DNA from: Neobacillus sp. FSL H8-0543
Lineage (GTDB): Bacteria > Bacillota > Bacilli > Bacillales > Cytobacillaceae
Length of the DNA: 64,000 nt
Assembly: GCF_038592905.1 (NCBI RefSeq)
Contig: NZ_CP151943.1
Span: 3,670,501 to 3,734,500, forward strand
Direction of reading: 5' to 3'
Shown here: piece after piece, positions 25,057-33,421 of the stretch
How the letters are laid out: each line of letters begins with the position of its first letter
Position numbering within the stretch: position 1 is the first letter of the stretch
Program-made: the position numbers and the translations under genes
Notes under the pieces: generated by a model
Database searches by the model: none
Told to the model about the DNA's origin: nothing
What the model saw: only the letters and a program-made list of their open reading frames with translations

Positions 25057-25162
25057 TATTGTGAAATATTGCACTTAAGTTAAAGGGTGCGTTGATCCAA
25101 GAAGGATTAACGCTTCTTTATGTTGAACTTATTGAACTAAAGTCGCAGGTTTGTTCAGCAAA
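25057..25162 (+). repeat. Intergenic element copy, full length
   Basis: TATTGTGAAATATTGCACTT, AAGTTAAAGGGTGCGTTGATC, hairpin, then TTATTGAACTAAAGTCGCAG-GTTTGTTCAGC. Confidence 0.85.
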
Positions 25163-25220
25163 TCTTAATGAATAGTGTACAATAAATAATAACGAACGTA
25201 TGTTTTTTAGGGGGAGAAAA

Positions 25221-25745
25221 ATGAAGAAAGCACTACTGGTTATAGACGTTCAAAATGGAATGTTTCAAGAAGGTAATGTCGTCTTTAAAGGGGAAAGAAT
25301 GCTACAAAATTTAAAAGATTTAATCGTACAAGCACGCTCTACTAAGACACCTATTTTTTATATACAGCATAACGCACCCGCTGGTAAACCTTTAGAGTAT
25401 GGGACAAAGGGGTGGGAGATTCATCCTGAAATAACTCCAAAAAATCAGGATGTAATCATTCAAAAAGCAACTCCTGATTCATTTTATAATACTTCTTTAG
25501 ATGAAGAACTGAAAAAACAAGGGATTGACCATTTGGTTATTGCAGGAATTCAAACAGAAGCGTGTGTGGATACAACTTGCAGAAGGGCTTTTAGTATGGA
25601 ATATAAGGTCACTTTAGTTTCAGATACACACAGCACTTGGGATTCACAGGACATTACTGCCCAACAAATTATTAACCATCACAACGAAGTATTACGTTGG
25701 TTTGCCGCTGTTTACCCAAGTAAAGATATTACATTCGATAGCTGA
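25221..25745 (+). CDS. Isochorismatase-like cysteine hydrolase
   Basis: A 174-residue hydrolase of the isochorismatase/nicotinamidase fold. ALLVIDVQNGMF supplies the catalytic Asp, VIIQKATPDSFYNT the Lys, and IAGIQTEACVDTTCRRAF the nucleophilic Cys. ATG at 25221 follows AGGGGGAGAAAA; an in-frame ATG at 25200 would contain that site. Substrate unknown (an amide or ether of a small acid). Flanked by intergenic elements. Confidence 0.92.
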   Translation: MKKALLVIDVQNGMFQEGNVVFKGERMLQNLKDLIVQARSTKTPIFYIQHNAPAGKPLEYGTKGWEIHPEITPKNQDVIIQKATPDSFYNTSLDEELKKQGIDHLVIAGIQTEACVDTTCRRAFSMEYKVTLVSDTHSTWDSQDITAQQIINHHNEVLRWFAAVYPSKDITFDS

Positions 25746-25845
25746 TTGTGAAATTATGTGCTTAAACTAACGGGTGCAAGAGTGTTATTACGGGGTTGCT
25801 GCGGCAACCTCTTTTCTTATTGAACGGGGCAGTTTAGTTGAAGTA
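25745..25845 (+). repeat. Intergenic element copy, full length
   Basis: GATTGTGAAATTATGTGCTT, AAACTAACGGGTGC-AAGAGTG, hairpin GGGTTGCTGCGGCAACCTC with T-run, then TTATTGAACGGGGCAG and TTTAGTTGAAGTAG (four bases lost in the core). Confidence 0.92.
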
Positions 25846-25892
25846 GAGAAATGTCCCCTTTATGTCGGTTTGACAAATATTGCGACATAAAG

Positions 25893-26108
25893 GTGGCTTA
25901 TGAAATCCATACTTTACCGAAGGATGTAGCAAAAATTGTAGATCATTATCAATTCATTGCTTATAAACAACAAAGCCCTAAAATATCAATCCTTTATTGC
26001 ATATTAGATGACTTTCAAAATTAGTAGAATACACTTTCAGCAACTCATTGGATTGAAAGTAACCTTTGAGATTTAGCCATTGCTTTTCAAGACGGAAGAA
26101 CAATGTAA
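25893..26108 (+). pseudogene. Decayed small gene, family not recognised
   Basis: From a GTG the frame reads AYEIHTLPKDVAKIVDHYQF, AYKQQSPKISILYCILDDFQN then TAG. Shifted frames continue plausibly as LVEYTFSNSLD and WIESNL-stop-DLAIAFQDGRTM. At least two shifts and one stop make it a pseudogene. Confidence 0.6.
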
Positions 26109-26192
26109 GTGCGAAGAATGAGCAAAATAGGTTTCACAATAGCATTTGATTCACATAAAATAAAGAAAATTTTAGTTCTGGGGCTGGTAATA

Positions 26193-26603
26193 ATGGAACT
26201 TCCAAAGAATATGAGCAATACCAGAAAAGATTTCAGCGAGAAAAAAAGTAATGAAATTTTAGGACTGGGAAAAGAGGTTGCATTAGGGCTTTGGATTCAA
26301 GTAATAGGTCAGATCATTGAAATTAAAGGTTTATCAGGGCTTTTGCATATTGAGGAAGATGCAAATACAATTGGTGAACAACAAATACTAACTGGTGTTT
26401 GGATTAAGACGATTGGACAAATATTAGAGGCTATTTCTGTATCAAGTCAAATAGGAGAAACAGATTTAATAAAACTGCTGCAAGAACAAAAACTCGCCAT
26501 CACAGGAGATTTGCTTGTGTCAATTGGTTCTGCTTATGAAGTAATCGGAGGAATTCATGTACTTGAAGAGGAAACAGACAAAATTCCTCGCATAGTTCCA
26601 TAA
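26193..26603 (+). CDS. DUF6944-like repetitive protein
   Basis: A 136-residue protein built of about three degenerate repeats: LWIQVIGQIIEIKGL, VWIKTIGQILEAISVS and DLLVSIGSAYEVIGGI, each W/L-x-x-I/V-I-G plus helix. The pattern fits the repetitive family I know as DUF6944 in Bacillus. The frame is open to 26109; ATG at 26193 is chosen because similarity starts after it, though its ribosome site is weak. Confidence 0.68.
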   Translation: MELPKNMSNTRKDFSEKKSNEILGLGKEVALGLWIQVIGQIIEIKGLSGLLHIEEDANTIGEQQILTGVWIKTIGQILEAISVSSQIGETDLIKLLQEQKLAITGDLLVSIGSAYEVIGGIHVLEEETDKIPRIVP

Positions 26604-26676
26604 AGAAAATGATCGGACATTAGTAAAAAAAGTGAACATTTAGCGAAGAATGGAAAATATGTGCCGCAATACTGTT

Positions 26677-26767
26677 ATAAGTTACAAACGGGGGCGTTTC
26701 TTCCAGATCAGCTGCCATTTCAGGCGGCTTTTTCTTTTTGAACTAAAGTGGCAGTAAAAGTTCAATG
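26677..26767 (+). repeat. Intergenic element copy
   Basis: AAGTTACAAACGGGGGCG, hairpin CAGCTGCCATTTCAGGCGGCT with T-run, then TTGAACTAAAGTGGCAGTAA and AAGTTCAATGG. The following 26768-27027 shows no convincing gene. Confidence 0.82.
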
Positions 26768-27027
26768 GTGGTTTAATCCATTGATACCATCAATAATATG
26801 ACTAAAAGGATTCATAGCAAGTAAAGTGGGTAATCATTTTGAAAATTTATCAACGACTAGATGAGTTCTTTGGAAACTCTATTTATATTTATCCAAAAAC
26901 ATAAAGAATTATTATAATTTTTAATAAATTTACATTAAATATAAAGTATAATCAAAATGTTAATTGTTTATATAAATGAGTAGTATGCCGTCTCAACTTA
27001 CAACCCAAATGAAAAGGAGAAATTTTT

Positions 27028-27992
27028 ATGAGAGCGATGGTTTACCATAAATATGGTACAAAAGACGTGCTTAAACTTACAGAATTAGATGTGCCTAAAC
27101 CAAAGGACAATGAAATCCTCGTAAACGTTAAAGCGGTATCGGTAAATTCTTGGGACTGGGATCTACTAAGAGGGAAGCCGTTCTTATCTCGTATTGGAGG
27201 ATTAATAAAGCCAAAATATAAAATTTTAGGTGCAGATATTGCAGGGCGAGTTGAGGTTGTAGGTAAAGACATAAAACAGTTTCAACCAGGTGATGAAGTT
27301 TTTGGTGACATTTCTTGGTGTGGTTGGGGTGGATATGCTGAATACATAAGTGTACGTGAAGAGGCTTTAACGCTAAGCCAGCTACTATGTCTTACGAGGA
27401 AGCAGCAGCAATACCTCAAGCTGCTGTCTTTGCGTTACAGGCACTCCGTGATAAAGGGAAAATTAAGGAAGGACAAATGGTTCTAATAAATGGTGCTGGG
27501 GGAGGCGTAGGGACTTTTGGATTGCAGATTGCAAAATAATATAGGGCTGAGGTAACGTGTGTAGACAATTCGAGAAAATTGGAAATGCTTCAGTCAATTG
27601 GAGCGGATTATGTTATTGACTACACACAAGAGGATTTCACCAAGAAAGGTAAATGTTATGATCTAGTTATTGATGTAGTAGGAAATAGATCAGCCCTTGA
27701 TTACAAGCGTATATTAAAACCTTTGGGCACTTATGTTATGGTGGGAGGTTCATTTTCTCGAATTTTACAAGTAATTTTCGTTGCTCCAATAATCTCTAAA
27801 ACTGAACGTAAGAATATGAATGTTCTTATACACAAACCTAACGGAAAAGACCAAAAGTTTCTATCTGAGCTTTTTGAAGCTGGCAAGTTAGTACCTGTTA
27901 TTGACAAAAGGTACTCTTTAAGTGAGGTTGAAGAGGCTATTCGATATCTTGGAGAAGGAAACGCAAAGGGAAAAGTTGTCATCACTGTATGA
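27028..27992 (+). pseudogene. Zinc-type alcohol dehydrogenase/quinone oxidoreductase, broken
   Basis: Reads as one medium-chain dehydrogenase of about 320 residues: RAMVYHKYGTKDVLKLTE, ILGADIAGRVEVVGKDIKQF, GDEVFGDISW, then after a frameshift near 27372 [20 protein letters not shown] and the NAD(P) loop [20 protein letters not shown] at 27537 follows that Lys codon, and the rest (VDNSRKLEMLQSIGADYVID to GKVVITV) is intact. With one shift and one stop it cannot make a full enzyme. ATG follows AAAAGGAGAAATTTTT. Confidence 0.9.
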
Positions 27993-28079
27993 AAACTATT
28001 AAGGAATAATAACGAAGAGACAGAAGGTTGGCGATATTTTCAGGTGGTATCGCCTATTCTAATCAAGGGTTTCTTATTG

Positions 28080-28126
28080 CTTGTGAAGTAATTCACTTAA
28101 AGTAACGGGGGCTTGAGTTCAAGGGT
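28080..28126 (+). repeat. Intergenic element, left half
   Basis: CTTGTGAAGTAATTCACTTA, AAGTAACGGGGGC and TTGAGTTCAAGGG. Confidence 0.8.
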
Positions 28127-28192
28127 ATGCTTAATAAATAACGCAACACTTTTTTTACGAAAGGTACAGGAAAATCTCGTTTGAGAGACCCC

Positions 28193-28425
28193 TTATTGTT
28201 CTTCTATATTATATTTCTTCATCAGTTTCTAGGCTTGTTCGATTCCTTTTTCTGCTAGATACACTGATTTTGATTGCTTGCTGCCACGAATGTAATCATT
28301 CTCTGTTAATTCATTTAGTGAATCAAAAGGATAACCTTTCCAACTTCTCTGAGCATCCCCTAATCCATAATTTTCTGGAAAAGATGTTAAATGCAATAAT
28401 ATTAACGTTAATTCATGGAATTTAA
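28193..28425 (-). pseudogene. DUF6429-like gene remnant
   Basis: On the minus strand the frame reads HELTLILLHLTSF, QRSWKGYPFDSLNELTENDY, GSKQSKSVYLAEKGIEQA, a TAG near 28229, then KLMKKYNIEEQ. This resembles the short DUF6429 family I recall from Bacillus. No start codon remains and one in-frame stop is present. Confidence 0.6.
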
Positions 28426-28482
28426 AGATTGTTTAATTAATTTTAGTAAATTTACGACATAGTTTTGTGGGAGTGGAAAAGT

Positions 28483-28719
28483 ATGGATTATTCATTCGCG
28501 GAGTATGAAAGAGATATAGAAATGGGGCACGAAATTGAGTTTAGGTATAAAGGGAAAGTATATATAAATATTAATGCAAAAGATGGGTATGGATTTAGGG
28601 GAGATTTTAAAGACATTGTTTATTATAAAACCCCTCAAGAACTTTTGGATAACGGAACGATAAATGGAAAAAAATTGAGGGATATATGGGACGAAGTTGC
28701 GGTTATTACCATATTTTAA
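28483..28719 (+). CDS. Uncharacterised small protein (78 aa)
   Basis: MDYSFAEYERDIEMGHEIEF, KGKVYININAKDGYGF and LLDNGTINGKKLRDIWDEV give a beta-rich soluble protein. ATG at 28483 is behind GTGGGAGTGGAAAA. A hypothetical family in bacilli, to my recollection. Followed by an intergenic element. Confidence 0.68.
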   Translation: MDYSFAEYERDIEMGHEIEFRYKGKVYININAKDGYGFRGDFKDIVYYKTPQELLDNGTINGKKLRDIWDEVAVITIF

Positions 28720-28740
28720 ATTGTTGTTAAAACTATCTTG

Positions 28741-28830
28741 TCTTATCCAACGGGGGCAAGAGTTACACAAGGAGGTGCTGCGGCAGCTCCTTTTAATATT
28801 GAGCTAACAGGGCAGGTTTGTTCAAGAAAA
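28741..28830 (+). repeat. Intergenic element copy, full length
   Basis: TATCCAACGGGGGCAAGAGTT, hairpin GGAGGTGCTGCGGCAGCTCC, then ATTGAGCTAACAGGGCAGGT and TTGTTCAAGAA. Confidence 0.9.
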
Positions 28831-28915
28831 ATTCATTCTAAATAAAGGAACGGAACCTAATAAATGGTATGATTTAAAAAAAGCGGAGAACTTTTTATGA
28901 ACGGAGAAAAATTTT

Positions 28916-29092
28916 ATGGGCAAAAGAGTCTTGATTTCTGCATTTATTGCTACAATTCTTGTCATAGTTATTCGTGCTATACTTCGTGACAATGGGATTC
29001 ATAACTTTTTTAGCGAAAATTCAATAGGTGGATTTTTAATACAATGGAGCATTTATGTATTCCTTATATTGTTTTTTAAAAAGAAGGTATGA
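28916..29092 (+). CDS. Small two-helix membrane protein (58 aa)
   Basis: MGKRVLISAFIATILVIVI opens a first helix; IGGFLIQWSIYVFLILFF forms the second and a basic KKKV tail ends it. ACGGAGAAAAATTTT precedes the ATG. Function unknown. Confidence 0.6.
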   Translation: MGKRVLISAFIATILVIVIRAILRDNGIHNFFSENSIGGFLIQWSIYVFLILFFKKKV

Positions 29093-29117
29093 AAGAAAAG
29101 ACTTTTGCATTTGTAAC

Positions 29118-29152
29118 ATCTTAGTTCAACTAACGGGTGCGTTTAATTAATA
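29118..29152 (+). repeat. Intergenic element, left half
   Basis: ATCTTAGTTCAACTAACGGG-TGCGTTTAATTAAT. Confidence 0.75.
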
Positions 29153-29265
29153 AGCAAAACGGGTCCATAATAAAATTTGCATTGTTCATTCTCAAATGGA
29201 AAAATAACGGTAGGCTATCACTTTTAACGTTGAAACTTTATTGGCGTTATCAATTAGGAGGCAAT

Positions 29266-29463
29266 ATGAGTGTAGGTAAACAGTTAATATTAGGATTATC
29301 AATCTATTCAGTATCGGCAGTAATAATATTTGGGTTACTTTGGTATTTTAATCCTTCTCTAAATGAATATCTTAGGAGTGCAATTACTACTTCTCCTATT
29401 TTAATATCCTTTGTCCTGACACGAATAATTGTTGATAGAATTAAAACAAAACAAAATGATTAA
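29266..29463 (+). CDS. Small two-helix membrane protein (65 aa)
   Basis: SVGKQLILGLSIYSVSAVII and AITTSPILISFVLTRIIVD are hydrophobic helices; the tail is basic. ATTAGGAGGCAAT fixes the ATG at 29266; the upstream open frame to 29137 begins in an intergenic element. Function unknown. Confidence 0.68.
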   Translation: MSVGKQLILGLSIYSVSAVIIFGLLWYFNPSLNEYLRSAITTSPILISFVLTRIIVDRIKTKQND

Positions 29464-29503
29464 TATCAGGATGTCCTCCTTGTTAACTAAACAAAAGATA
29501 AGG

Positions 29504-29598
29504 TTCTTACCCAACTAACGGGGGCTTTAGTGAAAGTATAAGGAGTTGCTTAGGCGACTCTTTCTTGTTGAACTAAAGACGCAGGTTAATTGAAGAAT
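29504..29598 (+). repeat. Intergenic element copy, full length
   Basis: TTCTTACCCAACTAACGGGG-GCTTTAGTGAAAG, hairpin AGGAGTTGCTTAGGCGACTC with T-run, then CTTGTTGAACTAAAGACGCA-GGTTAATTGAAGAATG. Confidence 0.92.
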
Positions 29599-29628
29599 GA
29601 TTTTTATATAGTACATTTTAATTTAGAT

Positions 29629-29817
29629 TCATTTTTGTTTTTGTTTGAGAAACCTTAAGCGAATATATACCCCTAAACAAATTAAGCCTATAATAGCGTT
29701 GAGTATAACTTCCCACAATGGAGAGTAAAAGGATTTAGAAATTGCCCCTATTTCAAAAGCTAAGAACAAAATAAGCCAAACCCACGACTTATAGCGTTGA
29801 TAATAAAATGATAACAA
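29629..29817 (-). CDS. Small two-helix membrane protein (62 aa)
   Basis: Helices SWVWLILFLAFEIGAISK and LWEVILNAIIGLICLGVYI are followed by a basic RLRFLKQKQK tail. A TTG at 29817 stands nine bases after AAGGAG; the TTG at 29826 would leave no spacing, so the later one is preferred. Function unknown. Confidence 0.6.
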   Translation of the reverse strand: MLSFYYQRYKSWVWLILFLAFEIGAISKSFYSPLWEVILNAIIGLICLGVYIRLRFLKQKQK

Positions 29818-29971
29818 TTTAAACAACTCCTTAGTTTTCTATCAGTCTATATTTTACACTATTTAGAAATATCTGTAATGAACCTTTTTCGTCAAATTGA
29901 AAGTAAAAGGGATATTGAAACTATGCTGTTCTTTTGTGATTTAGTCTCACACTTTTAATTTATTCGAAGCA

Positions 29972-30070
29972 AGATTGTGAAGTTTGTACTTAATGCTAAT
30001 GGGGGCGATGCTTCAATTACGAAGGATCGCTTTTTCTTTTTCAAGTAACTGGGAAGGTTAGGTGAAGAAC
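29972..30070 (+). repeat. Intergenic element copy, full length
   Basis: AGATTGTGAAGTTTGTACTT, AATGCTAATGGGGGCGATGC, hairpin GAAGGATCGC with T-run, then TTCAAGTAACTGGGAAGGTT and AGGTGAAGAAC. Confidence 0.87.
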
Positions 30071-30160
30071 ATGAAGAATATGAGTTTTTTGTTAAACGTT
30101 CTTGGTGCATATAATATCAAAAGAAAAAGAACCCATTATTGAGTTCTTCCTCTAGACATT

Positions 30161-30185
30161 TCACCCGTTAGCCACCCATGCAGCA
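30161..30185 (-). repeat. Fragment of the second repeat family, inverted
   Basis: Read on the minus strand: TGCTGCATGGGTGGCTAACG-GGTGA, matching TGCATGGATGGCTAACGGGG at 32222-32241. Confidence 0.55.
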
Positions 30186-30259
30186 GTTCTTCAACATCTG
30201 AGGTTAACGGGGAATTTACATTTCCTTGTTAAATTGATTGGAATCTTTATGAAAAATAG

Positions 30260-30565
30260 CTACTTATTTATAGGTTTAATATTATTACTCACATCACGAT
30301 TATTGGATGCTGTATTGTTATCTGCTTCAGCCGTCTCCACCATCTCCACCATCTGGTTACCAATAACACCGCCTGAAACACCGCCTATAACAGTACCAAT
30401 TAGTCCAAATGGAGCACCTATCATAGCACCCGCAACGGCATCATTAAAAGTTCCAACTGCTTCACCAAAGTCACTGGTACCTTGATTAGCATTACTCCCA
30501 GCCTGGTTGTTGCCACTTTCTTCTACATTCCCACCAAAGTTATTGCGTTCGTCACTGTGATTCAT
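30260..30565 (-). CDS. Glycine-zipper protein (101 aa)
   Basis: A polar Asn/Ser/Gln-rich head (NHSDERNNFGGNVEES) leads into a Gly-zipper hairpin GAMIGAPFGLIGTVIGGVSG, then a polar tail. DFGEAVGTFNDAVAGAMIG parallels DAGEAVGTGVGAFTGDTMA of the smaller protein at 41865. GAGGAAGTGAATAG precedes the ATG. Possibly membrane- or spore-associated; function unknown. Confidence 0.75.
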   Translation of the reverse strand: MNHSDERNNFGGNVEESGNNQAGSNANQGTSDFGEAVGTFNDAVAGAMIGAPFGLIGTVIGGVSGGVIGNQMVEMVETAEADNNTASNNRDVSNNIKPINK

Positions 30566-30724
30566 CTATTCACTTCCTCGTTTATTAATAGGGAATATGT
30601 TAAATATGAACGGACACCATTCTAAACATATACTACCCAGTTGAAGTAGTTTTACTCACTATATGTTTAGGAAGCACGCTTTAACCTCATTAATGCAGCT
30701 ATAAAGGTATACACCAAGGGCATT

Positions 30725-30780
30725 GCGTTAAAAAGGTGCTTTTTTGTTTTTCAACAAACGGTCAAGTTAGTTAAACAAGA
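30725..30780 (+). repeat. Intergenic element copy, diverged
   Basis: TAAAAAGGTGC, T-run, then TTTTTCAACAAACGGTCAAG-TTAGTTAAACAAG. Confidence 0.75.
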
Positions 30781-30820
30781 TATTGTATAATATTGGTTAT
30801 TAATTGATTGGGGGAATCAA

Positions 30821-31318
30821 ATGTTAATCAGAGAAATAAATCCTGATGATGCTGAAGGTCTAGTGAAATTAATTTATCAAGTTGAAAGTGAGTCCCACTT
30901 TATGCTCTTCGAATCAGGAGAAAGAAAAATTAGTCCAGAGGAGCAGGAAAAAAGAATTGAAGCAATGAGGAAAACTGAGAATTCGACCATTTCCATTGCA
31001 GAAGAAAATAATGAATTAGTTGGTTATTTAATTGCTATTGGCGGCTACGCCCAAAAAAACAAGCATTCCGTATATCTTGTTATTGGTGTCTTGGCTCAAT
31101 ATCGAGGGGGTGGTATCGGAACAAAACTATTTCAACAATTAGAGAATTGGGCAAAAGAACATAATATTCACCGCTTAGAATTGACCGTAATGACCCGAAA
31201 TGTTGCTGGAAATGGGCTATATAAGAAAATGGGGTTTAAAATTGAAGGAACAAAAAGGCATTCGCTATATTTTGAAGGTGAATTTGTAGATGAATATTAT
31301 ATGTCTAAACTGTTATAA
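30821..31318 (+). CDS. GNAT family N-acetyltransferase
   Basis: A 165-residue acetyltransferase. LVIGVLAQYRGGGIGTKLFQ carries the acetyl-CoA loop, and LELTVMTRNVAGNGLYKKMG-FKIEGT is the classical last half of RimJ/RimL/SpeG-like or generic GNAT enzymes. TGGGGGAATCAA precedes the ATG. Substrate unknown. Confidence 0.92.
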   Translation: MLIREINPDDAEGLVKLIYQVESESHFMLFESGERKISPEEQEKRIEAMRKTENSTISIAEENNELVGYLIAIGGYAQKNKHSVYLVIGVLAQYRGGGIGTKLFQQLENWAKEHNIHRLELTVMTRNVAGNGLYKKMGFKIEGTKRHSLYFEGEFVDEYYMSKLL

Positions 31319-31377
31319 AAAGATCTGTTAAAGTAAGGAGTGGTTAAGAACAATATGTACGGCTGCTTTGACAGACA

Positions 31378-31417
31378 TTTTTCTTCTTCAACTAAAGGTG
31401 CTGGTTAGTTGAAGAAA
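31378..31417 (+). repeat. Isolated core site, near-perfect palindrome
   Basis: TTCTTCAACTAA, spacer AGGTGCTGG, TTAGTTGAAGAA: 12-base arms are exact inverted repeats. The clearest example of the core that other elements contain twice. Confidence 0.92.
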
Positions 31418-31474
31418 GAATGCCAAGTAAATTTAAAATAAAATAAGAGAAGTTTTATGGAAAGGATGGGGATT

Positions 31475-32010
31475 ATGGAACAGTGGGTTGATGTTCAAAC
31501 ACTTATCTGGTTATTTCCAATTATGTTTATCCTTCATGATTTTGAAGAAATTATTATGGTTGAAAGGTGGATGAAGAGAAATTCAACTATAATATATGAC
31601 ATATTGCCGAAAAGAATTGCGGATAGAGTAATTAAACAATTTTCTATGTCAACAGCCCAGTTTGCAGTTGTCGTATTAGTTATTTTCCTATTCGTAAGTA
31701 GTTCAACAGTTATGGCAACCAATATGTAATTCAAGGTTTACTTGGTAATATTTATATTTTTACCATTATTACAACGGTTTTTTTTCTACACGCTTTTACT
31801 CATATTGGTCAATCTATCATTCTTCGTTCAGTTACGCCCGGTGCATTTACTTCGTTGATTGTTATCATTCCATACAGTTTAGTTTTATATCGTTCATTAT
31901 TAGTGAATGAAGTAATTACATGGGAAATTATTTTTCTATGCTTACCTTTTTGTCTCTTAATTATCCCAGTTGCTTTGCTTGCTCATTGGATTGGAAAAAA
32001 AGTAGTATAG
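31475..32010 (+). pseudogene. HXXEE-type membrane protein, frameshifted
   Basis: The first frame gives LIWLFPIMFILHDFEEIIMV, the HxxEE signature, then a helix ending near 31722 in TAA. The other frame continues with YVIQGLLGNIYIFTIITT, FLHAFTHIGQSIILRSVTPG and a final LLAHWIGKKVV to TAG at 32010. Joined they make a typical HXXEE protein of about 175 residues with four or five helices. One indel near 31716-31722 splits it. ATG at 31475 follows AAGGATGGGG. Confidence 0.85.
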
Positions 32011-32163
32011 AAATCTAATATGCTAATTTTACTACCATGAAAATAAGTTTCTTCAACATTAGAAAAATGACAATACTTAAGAAGACCCTGCTCAATCGTT
32101 AAAAAAAGAGGAGAGTGGTAATTAAAAAGTCTATGGATTAGGGTTGACTGGATTAAGGTCAGT

Positions 32164-32245
32164 ATCAGTATTGACACTTCCTAACCATTTTCATTCTCTG
32201 TGGTGCAGTACTGATTTTGGCTGCATGGATGGCTAACGGGGTGCG
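32164..32245 (+). repeat. Second intergenic repeat family, copy 2
   Basis: ATCAGTATTGAC, TTCATTCTCTGTGGTG, hairpin GCAGTactgattttgGCTGC, ATGGATGG, TAACGGGGTGC. See copy at 23735. Confidence 0.72.
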
Positions 32246-32290
32246 TTTCTTCAATTGTAGTGACGCTTTTTTACTAACGATGCAGGGTAT
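32228..32290 (+). repeat. Intergenic element copy
   Basis: TGGCTAACGGGGTGCG, hairpin GCG..TTCAATTGTAG..CGC with T-run, then ACTAACGATGCAGGGTA. Overlaps the end of the second repeat family. Confidence 0.75.
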
Positions 32291-32366
32291 TTTTTATAAC
32301 ATATTAAGGGAAATATAGTACTGTATAAAGATAAAGTTGAGAAGTTATTAAATGGAGGAGAAAGTT

Positions 32367-32567
32367 ATGAAGAAATTTTTATCCAAGAATATACATTGGC
32401 TATTAATTATCTTTGTAGTGATAAATTTGATTATTGGCTTTACTAACTTTACATATTCAAAAAAAGATATTATAGCAATATTTTTTGGAATGGTTGGATT
32501 AATAGGGGTTACCTATCTTGCTTTTCATATAGAGGTTCAGAAAAGAAGGGAAAAAGAAGAAAAATGA
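32367..32567 (+). CDS. Small two-helix membrane protein (66 aa)
   Basis: IHWLLIIFVVINLIIGF and IIAIFFGMVGLIGVTYLAF are hydrophobic helices, with a basic tail EVQKRREKEEK. ATG at 32367 has ATGGAGGAGAAAGTT before it; the ATG at 32352 lies in that ribosome site. Function unknown. Confidence 0.68.
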   Translation: MKKFLSKNIHWLLIIFVVINLIIGFTNFTYSKKDIIAIFFGMVGLIGVTYLAFHIEVQKRREKEEK

Positions 32568-32612
32568 TATTCCAGCATAAACAAGTTTGAACATTATATA
32601 CAATATAAAAAC

Positions 32613-32711
32613 AGGTACTTCTTGAACAAACGGGTGCTTTACTACAATAAAGAGGGCTTGCTGATGCAGCCCTTTTTTTATTAAGCTAATTGGCAGGTTA
32701 CATGAAGAAGG
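32613..32711 (+). repeat. Intergenic element copy, full length
   Basis: GTACTTCTTGAACAAACGGG-TGCTTTACTACAATAAAG, hairpin GGGCTTGCTGATGCAGCCC with T-run, then AAGCTAATTGGCAGGTTA and CATGAAGAAGG. Confidence 0.9.
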
Positions 32712-32768
32712 ATTGTTAATTCTATCTGCCCTATTGTGTAATTTAAATGATAAAAATAGTGGTGCTTA

Positions 32769-33044
32769 ATGGATATTTTGTATGATGATAAATATCATCT
32801 ACATTTAGGTTATTACGAGGATAACTGTGATTATGAGTCGGTAGCACTTAAAAGACAATCTGAGGATGTATGGGATGTATTCTTTGATTTTAAAGGGTAT
32901 GGGATTAATAATATTACACCAGAAAACGAATTGACTTTAGAACCATTTGGAACCAGAATATTTTCCATCGACAATAAAGAATTCGATTATGATATTGGAG
33001 TACAGCAGTTTAAGCGATGGTTATCCATTAATAAAATAATCTAA
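32769..33044 (+). CDS. Uncharacterised acidic protein (91 aa)
   Basis: MDILYDDKYHLHLGYYEDN then YESVALKRQSEDVWDVFFDF and FKRWLSINKII. A soluble, beta-rich, acidic protein of the size common for immunity-like orphan genes. Weak ribosome site (AGTGGTGC). No family recognised. Confidence 0.6.
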   Translation: MDILYDDKYHLHLGYYEDNCDYESVALKRQSEDVWDVFFDFKGYGINNITPENELTLEPFGTRIFSIDNKEFDYDIGVQQFKRWLSINKII

Positions 33045-33075
33045 ATCGTTATTAATTAAGATGACCGCTATGGCA

Positions 33076-33114
33076 TTTTGTTGTTGGACTAACAGGCAGG
33101 TTAGCATAAGAAGG
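33076..33114 (+). repeat. Intergenic element, right half
   Basis: TGTTGTTGGACTAACAGGCA-GGTTAGCATAAGAAGG. Confidence 0.85.
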
Positions 33115-33172
33115 TATTGTAAAAGCAATGGAGAATAAATACCTTAACCTTTATTAAAAAGTAGGTGTTAGT

Positions 33173-33421
33173 TTGTCTCAATCGTCGGCACAATGGAGTG
33201 CATTTATAAAAGAAATTATTGAACATCGCAAAGTATGGACTATTAGGGACGAAGGTGGTATCCCTACCTCAACAAATATAGACGGTGAAACATCGATGCC
33301 ATTTTGGTCTTTGAAATCAAGGGCGGAAAAAATCATTGAAAATGTTACTGCTTATAACGGATTCCAAGCATTTTATTCGCAGGATTTCATAACCCTTGAT
33401 ATGGATTTAACGATTAATTGA
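33173..33421 (+). pseudogene. DUF2750 gene, 3-prime truncated at the IS110 element
   Basis: The first 65 codons (SQSSAQWSAFIKEIIEHRKV, WSLKSRAEKIIENVTAYNGF) match the intact gene at 11547. After AACGGATTCCAAGC (about 33368) similarity stops and unrelated sequence gives AFYSQDFITLDMDLTIN before a stop. The missing C-terminal half is not found on the far side of the mobile element, so insertion came with a deletion. TTG start behind AAGTAGGTGTTAGT. Confidence 0.85.
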
